A stretch of DNA of 64,000 nucleotides from Pseudomonadota bacterium (GTDB lineage Bacteria; Pseudomonadota; Gammaproteobacteria; Acidiferrobacterales; UBA6901), in the NCBI GenBank assembly GCA_021783175.1, contig JAJXUF010000003.1, forward strand, positions 31,782-95,781. Reading direction: 5' to 3'. The notes below the pieces were generated by a model. It did no database searches, had not been told where the DNA came from, and saw only the letters and a list, made by a program, of their open reading frames with translations. Made by a program: the position numbers and the translations under genes. Of the stretch, positions 1-9,023 are shown piece by piece (the first letter of the stretch is position 1; every line of letters starts with the position of its first letter).

Positions 1-143
1 AGGTGTGCCGCCATGTCCGTATAGTCCTTTATCGCATGCAGATAGGTCCAGGGCAGCCGGTAGTCACCACTGATGAGGTCACGATACTGCGGCTGATGCA
101 TGTGCCAGCAAAGTACTACCCGCAAGCGCGATTCAGCGGACAT
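1..143 (-). CDS. GH57 alpha-amylase-type glycoside hydrolase, N-terminal 47 residues (cut by the window edge)
   Basis: The reverse strand from 143 opens a frame running off the left edge. It begins [20 protein letters not shown] and continues through a [12 protein letters not shown] segment. This is the typical start of GH57 enzymes of the alpha-amylase/alpha-glucan type, where the early His-x-His-Gln-Pro motif lines the active site. Its ATG (143-141) lies inside the last codons of glgC, whose stop is 135-133, so the two genes overlap and are probably co-translated. By context it would degrade or trim glycogen or maltodextrin. The exact reaction cannot be told from the fragment. Confidence 0.85.
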   Translation of the reverse strand, partial: MSAESRLRVVLCWHMHQPQYRDLISGDYRLPWTYLHAIKDYTDMAAH

Positions 144-1407
144 GATGCAGCACCTGGTCAAGCATCGCAGAAGTAATGAGCGTGATCCCCCCAGGTGTGA
201 CATAGAAACGCGTCTTGTCGTCTTCCGGATTTTCGCCAACTACCGTGCCCGCGGCGATATCACATCCCCGGTCGATAACCACCCGCCGTAGGCGACAACC
301 TGGAGCGATGCCCACGTCCGGCAGCACAACAGCATCTTCTAGGATCGAGCCCGACTCAACGCGCACGTTGGAAAACAGTAGCGAACGCCGCACTACCGCA
401 CCGGAGATAATACATCCACCGGACACCATGGAATCGACCGCCATACCGCGCCGATCGTTGTAATCGAATACGAACTTGGCCGGCGGCAACTGTTCTTGGT
501 AGGTCCAGATTGGCCACTCCTTGTCATAAAGGTTGAGTTCCGGCGTCAATCCGACGAGTTCCATATTGGCTTCCCAGAAGGCATCGACAGTGCCGACATC
601 GCGCCAATAGGCATGGCGCCCGTTCGCCGTGTCACGAAACGGATAGACAACGACACGGTACTTCTTAATGGCCTCGGGAATGATGTCATGCCCGAAATCG
701 TGGCTTGATTTCGGATTGTCGGCGTCGCGTATGAGTTGCTCATAGAGGAATTGAGTATTGAATACGTAAATGCCCATCGAAGCTAAGGCGACATCTGTGC
801 GTCCTGGCATCGGCTGGGGATTTTCCGGCTTTTCGAGGAAGCGAACCACTCGCGAATCATCATCAACCTCCATGACACCAAAAGCGCCGGCCTGATCAAG
901 CGGAACTTCAATTCCGCCGATGGTTAAATCCGCATTTTGCTCGAGATGCCAGGCGAGCATTGGACCATAGTCCATCTTGTAGACGTGGTCTCCCGCCAGT
1001 ACCAGCACGTAGCCGGGGTCGTGATTGCGTATAATATCCAGGTTTTGATAGACAGAGTTGGCAGTCCCAAGATACCACGATGCTTCGATGCGCTGCTGCG
1101 CAGGGAGCAACTCGACGAATTCGCCGAATTCGCCGCGCAGGAAGCCCCATCCCTTTTGGATATGCTGTATCAGGGAATGCGCCTTGTACTGGGTAAGAAC
1201 ACCGATGCGGCGTATGCCGGAATTGATGCAGTTGGAAAGCGGAAAATCGATGATGCGGAACTTGCCCCCGAAGGGAACAGCCGGTTTGGCACGCCATTCG
1301 GTCATTTGCTTCAGACGGCTACCGCGACCTCCCGCCAGAATCAGGGCCAGAGTATCGCGCGTGAGACGACTGACGAATCGCGGACTTTGCTCTCTCGTTT
1401 TAGACAT
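133..1407 (-). CDS. glgC: Glucose-1-phosphate adenylyltransferase (ADP-glucose pyrophosphorylase)
   Basis: Makes ADP-glucose from glucose-1-phosphate and ATP, the committed step of bacterial glycogen synthesis. About 424 residues, normal for GlgC. The nucleotidyltransferase signature [13 protein letters not shown] is followed by the K-P-A-V-P-F-G-G substrate segment and the PLSNCINSG box. The C-terminal half has the left-handed beta-helix repeats ([12 protein letters not shown]). The start at 1407 is preferred over the longer frame to 1491 because a GAAGGGA ribosome site lies just upstream and family alignments begin near here. Divergent from glgA and overlapping the partial GH57 gene downstream. 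Confidence 0.96.
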   Translation of the reverse strand: MSKTREQSPRFVSRLTRDTLALILAGGRGSRLKQMTEWRAKPAVPFGGKFRIIDFPLSNCINSGIRRIGVLTQYKAHSLIQHIQKGWGFLRGEFGEFVELLPAQQRIEASWYLGTANSVYQNLDIIRNHDPGYVLVLAGDHVYKMDYGPMLAWHLEQNADLTIGGIEVPLDQAGAFGVMEVDDDSRVVRFLEKPENPQPMPGRTDVALASMGIYVFNTQFLYEQLIRDADNPKSSHDFGHDIIPEAIKKYRVVVYPFRDTANGRHAYWRDVGTVDAFWEANMELVGLTPELNLYDKEWPIWTYQEQLPPAKFVFDYNDRRGMAVDSMVSGGCIISGAVVRRSLLFSNVRVESGSILEDAVVLPDVGIAPGCRLRRVVIDRGCDIAAGTVVGENPEDDKTRFYVTPGGITLITSAMLDQVLHHVR

Positions 1408-1756
1408 GCAATCGGTCCCTTCTCTGGAACTCCGCAAGAAAAAGCGAGCACAATACAATGCACTCGCCGTCAAATCCCCCCGAATTCGCAATCGCGCCCT
1501 TGCTGCAGATGATTGTCGCTCGTTTCAGCGCTTCGTGCCATATGTCCGGGCGCGTCTATTTCTGGGCAGACAGTACCTGGGTATCAACATCTCGACGCAA
1601 TGGTTTCGCGGGGACATGAACCATGAGAAGTGTGTCGTGCCAATGACACACCTTGATTGGACCACGCCTAGGCCAAGATGCATAGTACTGATGGCATAAT
1701 CATGTAGCCCTCGGCTACACTCTGCGTCTTTCAGCAAGATTTACAATTCTCAAATC
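1408..1756. promoter_or_regulatory. Divergent glgC/glgA intergenic region
   Basis: These 349 bases separate the divergent glgC and glgA genes and must hold both promoters. A perfect short hairpin, GTAGCC-CTC-GGCTAC, lies at 1704-1718, about 40 bases before the glgA ATG, and CATAAT at 1695-1700 is a possible -10. No strong Shine-Dalgarno sequence precedes glgA. I see no credible coding frame; the frames crossing the region continue out of glgC in other phases. Confidence 0.4.
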
Positions 1757-3220
1757 ATGGTCAAGGTTCTGTACGTCACCAGCGAGGCTCACCCGCTGAT
1801 CAAAACAGGTGGCCTCGGCGACGTCGCCGGCAGCCTGCCGCCCGCTCTTCAAGCCATGGGATGCGACGTGCGCCTGCTTCTGCCCGCATATCGCACTGCC
1901 CTGCAAAATGCAGGACCGACAAAGGTGGTAGCCGACATTCGCTTGCCCGCTTTGACGGCGCGCCTGCGCCTGCTCGAAAGCCGCCTGCCCGGCAGCAACG
2001 TAACGACCTGGCTGGTGGACTACCAACCGGCATTCGATCGCCCTGGCAACCCGTATCTGGATCCGCTCGGACGACCGTGGGACGACAACGCGACCCGCTT
2101 TGCCCTATTCGCACGCGTCGCCGAGGCGATAGCACTAAACCTCGCAGGCCTCTCTTGGCGCCCCGATGTTGTGCATTGCAACGACTGGCAGTGCGGATTG
2201 CTGCCGCCGCTCCTGATGGGCGCAAACAACCGACCGGCGACTGTATTTACAATCCACAATCTTGCCTATCAGGGACTGTTCCCGCCTGGCACACTTGCAA
2301 CTCTGGGCTTGAGTCCGTCGTTGTGGTCCCCCGAAGCACTGGAATTCTACGGTCAACTGTCATTCATCAAAGGTGGATTGGTGTTTGCGGATATGCTCAG
2401 CACTGTCAGCCCCACCTACGCGCGCGAGATTCAGTTGCCAGACTTCGGCTTTGGACTCGACGGGCTGCTGCGCCATCGGACCTCACAGCTCGTCGGGATT
2501 CTGAACGGTATCGACGACCGCGAATGGGACCCCGCACGTGATCCCCACCTCGCACATACTTACGATGTCGACCACCTGCAGAATAAAAGCGTCAACAAAC
2601 GCGCACTACAAGAGGCCTATGGCCTTACTGTTAATACGGGTATTCCGTTGATTGGTATGGTTGGACGTCTGGTACAGCAAAAAGGCATCGATTTGGTTCT
2701 CGATGCATTGCCACACTTGTTTCGGCAACCAATACAGCTTCTGGTACTGGGGAGTGGCGAGGCGCGCTATGAAGATGCGCTGCGCAGGGCAGCGGCGCGA
2801 TACCCGGGTCGTATGGCGGCGTTCGTCGGCTACGACGAACCCACCGCGCATCAAATTGAGGCGGGCTCGGACATCTTTCTCATGCCGTCGCGCTTCGAGC
2901 CCTGCGGACTCAACCAGCTCTACAGTCTGCGCTATGGTACGCTGCCAGTCGTGCGGCGTGTCGGCGGCCTTGCCGATACCGTGGTTGACGCCTCGCCCGT
3001 CAATTTGCATGCCGGTACTGCGACCGGCGTTGTCTTTGATGGCGACAGTGTCGAATCTCTTGCCACCGCGGTAAGTCGTGCGCTGGCACTCTACGCCGAC
3101 AGCGGCATATGGCAGGCGATCACAGCACGAGGCATGCGTCAGGATTTCAGCTGGCGCCCGAGTGCGCAAAGCTATATCGACCTTTACCGAGTTGCGCAGC
3201 ACGTATCAAGACATGGCTGA
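1757..3220 (+). CDS. glgA: Glycogen synthase (ADP-glucose type, GT5)
   Basis: Transfers glucose from ADP-glucose to the non-reducing end of alpha-1,4-glucan in the cytoplasm. 487 residues, normal length. It starts MVKVLYVTSEAHPLIKTGGL, where K-T-G-G-L is the ADP-glucose-binding motif. Further GT5 landmarks are the HCNDW segment, the TIHNLAYQG loop, NGID at the domain hinge, and the C-terminal SRFEPCGLNQLYSLRYGTLPVV signature with the catalytic Glu. It lies head to head with glgC. The downstream glycogen genes continue on the same strand after a gap holding an opposed small gene. Confidence 0.97.
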   Translation: MVKVLYVTSEAHPLIKTGGLGDVAGSLPPALQAMGCDVRLLLPAYRTALQNAGPTKVVADIRLPALTARLRLLESRLPGSNVTTWLVDYQPAFDRPGNPYLDPLGRPWDDNATRFALFARVAEAIALNLAGLSWRPDVVHCNDWQCGLLPPLLMGANNRPATVFTIHNLAYQGLFPPGTLATLGLSPSLWSPEALEFYGQLSFIKGGLVFADMLSTVSPTYAREIQLPDFGFGLDGLLRHRTSQLVGILNGIDDREWDPARDPHLAHTYDVDHLQNKSVNKRALQEAYGLTVNTGIPLIGMVGRLVQQKGIDLVLDALPHLFRQPIQLLVLGSGEARYEDALRRAAARYPGRMAAFVGYDEPTAHQIEAGSDIFLMPSRFEPCGLNQLYSLRYGTLPVVRRVGGLADTVVDASPVNLHAGTATGVVFDGDSVESLATAVSRALALYADSGIWQAITARGMRQDFSWRPSAQSYIDLYRVAQHVSRHG

Positions 3221-3232
3221 GCATCCATAAAC

Positions 3233-3454
3233 TCAGTTTCCTTCTGCACTATCGCGGTAATGCACGTCTATCCAGCAACGCGGCAGCGACTCACCCGAAG
3301 GGAAAACCAGTTCCGGCTTGTTGAACATTCCAGGCTCCTGCATTTCCTCTCCTGCATGATAGCGGCCGGCTACCCTCGTCTTGAATGGATCAAACAGTGC
3401 ATCAAGATCCAGGATCTCAACGATGTCGTGGTTGACCTTATTCCTGAGAAACAT
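3233..3454 (-). CDS. Small conserved hypothetical protein, 73 aa
   Basis: A 73-residue acidic protein starting MFLRNKVNHDIVEILDLDAL, with a conserved-looking middle (GRYHAGEEMQ, ELVFPSGESLPRCW). I recall similar 70-75 residue proteins in other proteobacteria but can assign no function. It is preferred over the overlapping plus-strand frame because GGGAGG lies 6-7 bases before the ATG and an FNR-type site lies about 120 bases upstream. It converges on glgA with a 12-base gap. No membrane segment or signal peptide; a single cysteine. Confidence 0.7.
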   Translation of the reverse strand: MFLRNKVNHDIVEILDLDALFDPFKTRVAGRYHAGEEMQEPGMFNKPELVFPSGESLPRCWIDVHYRDSAEGN

Positions 3455-3547
3455 TCAATTTCCTCCCGAGGGAAATTCATACATCGAATTGGCAATTCCG
3501 AGCGGCAATACCGCCACCAAGATTCTTGAGCCGGCTCGCTTCAATGA

Positions 3548-3589
3548 ATCATGCCGTTGCAGGGAAACTCAGACATTGACGCGGATCAA
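3548..3589 (-). promoter_or_regulatory. FNR/ANR-type box and -10 for the small gene at 3233-3454
   Basis: TTGACGCGGATCAA at 3576-3589 matches the FNR-family consensus TTGAT-N4-ATCAA at nine of ten defined positions. Its centre is 41.5 bases from a start site that would fall near 3541 on the minus strand. CATGAT (4 of 6 to TATAAT), read leftward at 3553-3548, sits where the -10 of a class II FNR-activated promoter should be. This supports anaerobic or microaerobic induction of the small leftward gene. Inferred from sequence only. Confidence 0.55.
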
Positions 3590-4097
3590 ATCGAGACGCA
3601 GTCGGGACGTGCGACCGACTCTTGATTGCAAGTTGCCGGCAGGTCTGACAATCAAGTTGCACTCTGAATGAACGGACCATGGCCGGTCACAAAAAAACCG
3701 AATTCAAGAATTTCGTTGCTTAGCCGGTAATCCCGCTGCGGGGAGGGATCGCCCCGCCGAAAGGTATCTCACATCTTGCAAAAACAAGCGCACAAAGCCG
3801 GCGCATTGAACCGGACGACCGGCACTGCGACATGACAAATTGACTGTACAATCGATAGATATACCGCTTCATTGGCGGGCCACTATGTGGGCACGGGAAT
3901 CGATATTCCGGACGGTTCGACCAGCGGCCTCGCAAACGCAAAGGCATCTCAATCGCAGTGGCAACTTTTTTCTATGACGACAAACGCAGAAATCAACGAT
4001 CGCCTATTTGGCCTATCATTGATAGAGTTTCCTGGAAAGCTGGTATGGTTCATGATTCCGAAAAAGGAACCATGGTCAAGCTACGGGAGCAGATAAA
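3590..4097. other. Intergenic region upstream of the DUF4912 gene
   Basis: About 500 bases with no convincing gene. An inverted repeat, ATGGTTC (4045-4051) and GAACCAT (4067-4073) with a 15-base loop, lies just before the next start. GGGAG eight bases before 4098 serves as its ribosome site. TTGACT at about 3839 is a possible -35 but I cannot pair it with a good -10. The rest is AT-richer than the genes and carries no clear signal. Confidence 0.35.
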
Positions 4098-4958
4098 ATG
4101 GCAAAACAAGAAAGAACCCTGAAAGAACTGCGCGCCGCCGCACACGCCCTTGGTCTGACCGGCTACTCCAAGCTGCGCAAGGAAGAGTTGGTGCGCCTGC
4201 TCGCCAAGAAACGAAAGGCAAAGCGCGGCAAATCGAAATCCCGCGCCCATCCCGTCGCAAAGGCGGCGCATCGACGCGCAGCCAAATCCGCGTCCACCAG
4301 CAAGAAAGCCCCGCCCCAGCGGCCAGCGCCAAGAAAACGCCTGACCGGAGCGACAAGTAACCCAAATTCGCTTGAACCCGCAGCGGTGCCGCGCGCCCGT
4401 ACACCGCATAATGCCCCGATGCAGGAACGCATAGAAAGCGCGAAATATTCAACGACGCTACCAAATCTTGAACTCACACTGCCATTTCTCTCAATCGATC
4501 TGGGCGAGGATATCGAGAATCTGCCGCCATTCCCCGAACCACTACTAGGTCTGTTGCCGCAGAAGCCCGGAATTCTTCATGGTTACTGGGCTCTGGAACC
4601 GGGAAGCCTCACCCGGCAGCCAGGCCTTTGCATCCGCCTATGCCGCATCCGTGACCGCGTGCTCGAGGTGCTCGATGAGATTGCATTACCGAGCGAAAGC
4701 GGGCGCTGGTACTTTCATCTCGGGGAACTGCTCACCGAAGCCGCGCTTTACTTGCAGCTTGGCTATTACACGCATGATGGCTCGTTTGTAACCACGCTTC
4801 GCCGAGGTGTCGCACGCATTCCATCACGCGGTGCTTCGACTGCCACCGATAGCGAATGGTGGATCAGCGACGCTGAATTCCGAAAGATGTACGTTCGCAG
4901 CGGCGGTCATATCGAAGGAAGCACTCCAGTGTGGTCTGCCTCTGTCAGCAGCCGCTGA
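4098..4958 (+). CDS. Rho_N-domain and DUF4912 protein
   Basis: 286 residues in three parts. Residues 1-35 are a Rho N-terminal/SAP-like helix pair (TLKELRAAAHALGL, then KLRKEELVRLLAKK), as used for nucleic-acid contact. Residues 36-105 are a very basic Lys/Arg/Ala/Pro linker. Residues 150-275 match DUF4912 (HGYWALEPGSL, GRWYFHLGEL, EWWISDAEFRKMY). The molecular role of DUF4912 is not known to me. It ends 10 bases before the TTG proposed as start of the GH57 branching enzyme, so the two look like one transcription unit, suggesting a link to glycogen or its regulation. Ribosome site GGGAG eight bases before the ATG. Confidence 0.85.
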   Translation: MAKQERTLKELRAAAHALGLTGYSKLRKEELVRLLAKKRKAKRGKSKSRAHPVAKAAHRRAAKSASTSKKAPPQRPAPRKRLTGATSNPNSLEPAAVPRARTPHNAPMQERIESAKYSTTLPNLELTLPFLSIDLGEDIENLPPFPEPLLGLLPQKPGILHGYWALEPGSLTRQPGLCIRLCRIRDRVLEVLDEIALPSESGRWYFHLGELLTEAALYLQLGYYTHDGSFVTTLRRGVARIPSRGASTATDSEWWISDAEFRKMYVRSGGHIEGSTPVWSASVSSR

Positions 4959-4968
4959 CCCTGCACCA

Positions 4969-6570
4969 TTGAAACCGAAAGGCTATCTCGCGCTCGTTCT
5001 GCACGCGCATCTGCCGTTCGTTCGCCACCCGGAGTACCCGCGTTTTCTTGAGGAAGACTGGTTTTACGAGGCACTCAGCGAAACCTACTTGCCGCTGCTC
5101 GACGTGTTCGAGTCATTGGTGACTGACGGCGTGCCTTTTCGCGTCACGATGTCCCTTACGCCCACGCTGCTTTCAATGATGACCGATCCTCTGCTCCAGC
5201 GTCGTTTTCTCGGATACCTGGACGAACGTCTGCTCGCCCTCGAGGGAGAGCGCACGCGCACTCGGCGCGACCGGTACTTTCAGCCGGTGGTGCAGTTTTA
5301 TACCGAACGTTTTACCCGCCTGCGGCAGCGTTTCGTGGAGCACGACGGCCTGGATGTGACGCGAGCCTTCCGAAGATTGATGGGATCGGGTCACCTGGAA
5401 GTGCTTACCTGCGGCGCAACCCACGGCTATTTGCCCCTGCTTGCGTCCCAACCGGAAAGCATTTACGCGCAACTTTCCATGGCGGTGCGCACCCACAAAC
5501 GCATCCTCGGGCAGCAGCCCCGCGGCATCTGGTTACCGGAGTGCGGCTACCTGCCAGGGTTGGAGCAGATTCTTCAGCAATTCGGCGTCGATCATTTTTT
5601 CCTTGATACACACGGCATTCTCAATGCAGACCCCCGCCCACGCAACGGCATATTCCGCCCACTGCGAACTCCTGCCGGGCCAGTGGCGTTCGGACGGGAT
5701 TTCGAGTCATCAAAACAGGTTTGGTCCGCGGAAGAAGGTTACCCCGGGGATTTCATGTATCGCGAATTCTATCGCGATGCCGGTTTCGACATCGATGCAC
5801 CTCACATGCATGCACTACGACACGCAGGCGTGAAAGGCTTCACCGGTATCAAGTATTTTCGCATTACCGGCAAGGGCAGTTGGAAGGAACCTTACCACCC
5901 TGGCTGGGCGCGCGAGCAGGCGGCGCAGCATGCCGGCAATTTCATGTTCAATCGGCAGAAACAGCTGGAATGGGCTGCCGCACACTGCGACGCGCAACCG
6001 ATTGTGGTGGCTCCGTACGACGCAGAACTATTCGGCCACTGGTGGTTCGAAGGGCCGCAATGGTTGGATTTCCTGCTGCGTAAAATCGCCCGAGATCAAC
6101 ATGACATCGAAACCATAACACCGGCTGAGTACCTGGATCTTCACTGCAGCCACTTGCAGACTGCCTCGCCGCCCGAATGCAGCTGGGGAGCCGGCGGTTT
6201 CCACGAAGTCTGGCTCAACGGCTCCAATGACTGGGTGTACCCTCATCTGCATTCCGCCGCCGGGAGCATGAGTACGCTGGTGCAACGAATTCCGGATGCC
6301 AGCGGCGCACGTCGCTCGGTGCTCGACCAGGCCGCGCGCGAGTTACTGCTGGCGCAATCGAGCGACTGGGCATTCATGATGCAATCTGGCTCAGCGACCG
6401 ATTACGCGACCAAGCGCTTCAAGACGCACATACATCGCTTTCAGCGCCTTGCCGGCATGCTGGAAACCGGCCAGCTTGACGATGGCTATCTACGTGAAGT
6501 CTCTGCGCGCAACAATCTGTTCCCCGACATGGATTACCGCATCTTCCAGACGTTGCCTTGGATCAACTGA
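4969..6570 (+). CDS. 1,4-alpha-glucan branching enzyme, GH57 family
   Basis: Introduces alpha-1,6 branches into glycogen. With the TTG start at 4969 the protein is 533 residues, the usual length for GH57 branching enzymes, and begins KPKGYLALVLHAHLPF like its relatives. An ATG at 4807 in the same frame would add 54 unrelated residues coded inside the DUF4912 gene, so I reject it. GH57 motifs are present: HAHLPFVRHPE, GIWLPECGY with the nucleophile Glu near residue 191, and PYDAELFGHWWFEGP with the acid Asp near 351. No GH13 GlgB is seen in the window, so this is probably the glycogen branching activity here. Confidence 0.93.
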   Translation: MKPKGYLALVLHAHLPFVRHPEYPRFLEEDWFYEALSETYLPLLDVFESLVTDGVPFRVTMSLTPTLLSMMTDPLLQRRFLGYLDERLLALEGERTRTRRDRYFQPVVQFYTERFTRLRQRFVEHDGLDVTRAFRRLMGSGHLEVLTCGATHGYLPLLASQPESIYAQLSMAVRTHKRILGQQPRGIWLPECGYLPGLEQILQQFGVDHFFLDTHGILNADPRPRNGIFRPLRTPAGPVAFGRDFESSKQVWSAEEGYPGDFMYREFYRDAGFDIDAPHMHALRHAGVKGFTGIKYFRITGKGSWKEPYHPGWAREQAAQHAGNFMFNRQKQLEWAAAHCDAQPIVVAPYDAELFGHWWFEGPQWLDFLLRKIARDQHDIETITPAEYLDLHCSHLQTASPPECSWGAGGFHEVWLNGSNDWVYPHLHSAAGSMSTLVQRIPDASGARRSVLDQAARELLLAQSSDWAFMMQSGSATDYATKRFKTHIHRFQRLAGMLETGQLDDGYLREVSARNNLFPDMDYRIFQTLPWIN

Positions 6571-6991
6571 AGATTGCGCCGACAGCTAGCTCCACAAAAT
6601 TCGTACCCCATCCAGCTGACCCATCGCCTTTCGCGTTCGCGCTAACGAAACGCAGTGAGCTTTCAGCTGAGACATTCGCCTGCACAGGCTGCGGCCCACC
6701 CTGCCCGCACGACGCATGAGGCACAAATCCAATTTCACTAGTACAGAGATTGATTCCTGTTCTGCAGCATCGCGTCCTTTCCTGACCAACATCCAATTTT
6801 AACCGACTTCTCTGTTTGATTCTTTGATGTCTATCAAGTTCTGGCTGGCGAGGCTAGCCAAATTCTTGGCCGCTTTCTGATTCCTGTCAAAACAGTTTTT
6901 GCTTATCTAAGGATAATAATATTCGTAAATTCCGATTTTAGTCCAGGGGAAATTCACAATCGGCTGCATGCGGAATTTCAGGAGGCTTGCG
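6571..6991 (+). promoter_or_regulatory. Promoter region with a perfect FNR/ANR box upstream of the secreted-protein genes
   Basis: Contains TTGATGTCTATCAA at 6824-6837, an exact TTGAT-N4-ATCAA FNR-family palindrome, 154 bases before the start at 6992. A short palindrome GGCTAGCC follows near 6853-6860, and an AT-rich run (GATAATAATATT) lies near 6913-6924. I cannot place a confident -10 at the class II distance, so the start site is uncertain. AGGAGG at 6980-6985 is the ribosome site of the next gene. No gene is seen in the 421 bases. Confidence 0.6.
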
Positions 6992-8998
6992 ATGAACACA
7001 AAGAAAAGTGTAATCGCCCTGGCAAGTTTGCTTCTGCTTTGGGGACAAGCGGACGCGGCCACTCAGCTGTCCTTCAGTAATGCGGTCGATGTGTCAGACA
7101 CTCCGCAGCTTGGCAACATCACGGCAAATGGTCGGCTGGCCACACTCAACAGCGTGGACCCAAATACAGGTTATCATCCATTGCTTATCGCGTATGGCAA
7201 CGGTCTGCGTGATAGCACTCCACAAGCTGCCACCGGCGATCAGACCGACATCTGGATCGCCCGCTCGGTGGATGACGGAATCACCTGGATACGCACCAAC
7301 GTCTCCAACACCGGCGCACTCAGCTCCAAATACGTTGATAACGACGGCCTAGTCACCACTGCGCCGTTGCCATATTTTGCCGAGAACGAAAAACCGAGCA
7401 TTGTCGCCAGCGGCAATAATGTTCTGGTGCTTTGGCGCAGCAAATATTGTTTGGGCGGCAGCCAGGGGAGCATCAACTATAACGGCGTCACCATGGGCGG
7501 CGTGACCTATTATGAAGTGCCCTACGCCTGCATCTGGACGGCGCGCTCGAAGGATGGCGGCCTCAGCTGGAGCACGCCGCAACAGCTCACCGATGGATCA
7601 CGCGATGCGGTAAACATCATGGCCACAATGGCAAAAAGTGGCTTCGCTGCGGCGTGGCAGGAAGATCCGGCGGGGCTCGTACTGGAAAGTGACAAGGAAG
7701 GTCCCTGCGAAGGTGGCAGCGGCGCCAACGCCCACGACGGCACCAACATTTTCTATGACGCGATTTCCAAGAACGCATTTCAAACGGGCACGCCGTTTCC
7801 GGTTCCCACACAGGTGTCGAACAATCCTGCCAGCGGAACAGATGCGCGTGCTGCCTCGCGCCCGGCTATCAGTCTGGTTGCGCTGAACGACACTACGAGT
7901 CAGGCAGTGCTTGCCTACGAAGAAACCAAGAAAGCCAAGACTACGGGTGAAACAGGCGGCACGGCGGATACGGCAGATGAAGGCGGCGGGAAAGCCGTCC
8001 ACTTCCATAGTTTTCCGTTCCTAACTCCAGATGTGAACAGCGACGGCACAATACTCAGCGACACGGCGATGAACGCGCGGCGCGTTTTCATGGCCACGCA
8101 AGACTCCAGCAGCGCCGGCAATGGGGGCGTCACGATCGCGCTTATTTATCGCCAGTCTGCCACCCCCGGGTGCGCGGCTCCAGCCGACATCATGCTGAGC
8201 CGCGACCACGGATTTAATCCCGGCGCGTTCGATCCGCCGATCGATGTAAGCAACATGATCGCCGGCGACAACAGCAAATCGCATCGCGTACTTCTGCGCG
8301 GAAATTTCATCGCCGTTGGCTACAACTACACGACCGATAAAGTTGCCGCAGACGCTTTTCAAGCCAATTACAACTTTTACGTCCGCACTTCGTCTGATGG
8401 TGGCGCCAGCTGGAATGCACCGGCGAATGTATCCGGACTCAGCAACCCAATGATTACGGCTTTCGAACCCAGACTGGTAGGCACGCCTGGCGCCATCGTC
8501 GGCAGTCCGGATCCGCGCGATAGCGTTCAGAACACCCGGGTGTTCTACGTGGCATATGAAACGCTGACGAATGACACCTCCTACACCCCGATCGGTGTTT
8601 CCATCACCAGCACGCGCAACGGCGGTGCTTCTTACGAATCGAGACAGACGCTGGTCAGCGGGGACGCGGCCGAATCGCAACTACGCTCCAGCCCCGATGG
8701 CTCACGCCTGGACGCTGTCTGGGTCATCACTCGGGCGGATGGTTCAACCGACGCCTATTACACGCAAGGCACAACGGTTGAAGTCTATTCCGCGCCGACT
8801 GGGGTTTCATCCGGCAGCAGCGGTTGCGCCATCAGCCTTGGCATCAACAGACCGCTCGATCCCGTTATCCCGGGAATGTTGCTGGCGGCGGCCGCGCAAT
8901 TGGCATGGCAGCGCCGGCGTCGCATGAGACTTGCGCTAGCGCGCCGGTCAGAGCTCAACGAATTCCAGCAAGATCGGAAACGGATTTCCCGGAAATGA
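6992..8998 (+). CDS. Secreted sialidase/BNR-like repeat protein with a JDVT-type C-terminal sorting tail
   Basis: 668 residues. Starts MNTKKSVIALASLLLLWGQA, a Sec signal peptide cut near ADA-AT. The body carries repeated Ser/Asp-x-Asp-x-G-x-[ST]-W motifs (SVDDGITW, SKDGGLSW, SSDGGASW) typical of BNR/sialidase-like propellers. The C-terminus has a Ser/Gly linker, one Cys, R-P-L-D-P-V-I-P-G, a hydrophobic segment and RRRRMR. That layout matches JDVT-CTERM tails processed by a membrane protease. AGGAGG six bases upstream fixes the start. First of three secreted-protein genes, 25 bases before the next. The tail assignment is from memory of the motif and the sugar specificity is unknown. Confidence 0.8.
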   Translation: MNTKKSVIALASLLLLWGQADAATQLSFSNAVDVSDTPQLGNITANGRLATLNSVDPNTGYHPLLIAYGNGLRDSTPQAATGDQTDIWIARSVDDGITWIRTNVSNTGALSSKYVDNDGLVTTAPLPYFAENEKPSIVASGNNVLVLWRSKYCLGGSQGSINYNGVTMGGVTYYEVPYACIWTARSKDGGLSWSTPQQLTDGSRDAVNIMATMAKSGFAAAWQEDPAGLVLESDKEGPCEGGSGANAHDGTNIFYDAISKNAFQTGTPFPVPTQVSNNPASGTDARAASRPAISLVALNDTTSQAVLAYEETKKAKTTGETGGTADTADEGGGKAVHFHSFPFLTPDVNSDGTILSDTAMNARRVFMATQDSSSAGNGGVTIALIYRQSATPGCAAPADIMLSRDHGFNPGAFDPPIDVSNMIAGDNSKSHRVLLRGNFIAVGYNYTTDKVAADAFQANYNFYVRTSSDGGASWNAPANVSGLSNPMITAFEPRLVGTPGAIVGSPDPRDSVQNTRVFYVAYETLTNDTSYTPIGVSITSTRNGGASYESRQTLVSGDAAESQLRSSPDGSRLDAVWVITRADGSTDAYYTQGTTVEVYSAPTGVSSGSSGCAISLGINRPLDPVIPGMLLAAAAQLAWQRRRRMRLALARRSELNEFQQDRKRISRK

Positions 8999-9023
8999 AT
9001 GCGGACCACAAAGGGGGTGTGCA

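Noticed and set aside
3260..3529. Plus-strand open frame of 89 codons
   Set aside because: Overlaps the minus-strand 73-aa gene, which has a good ribosome site and an FNR-type promoter; the plus frame has neither.
6895..6905. Possible sigma54 -12 element (TTTTTGCTT)
   Set aside because: No GG lies at the -24 position, so the sigma54 consensus is not met.
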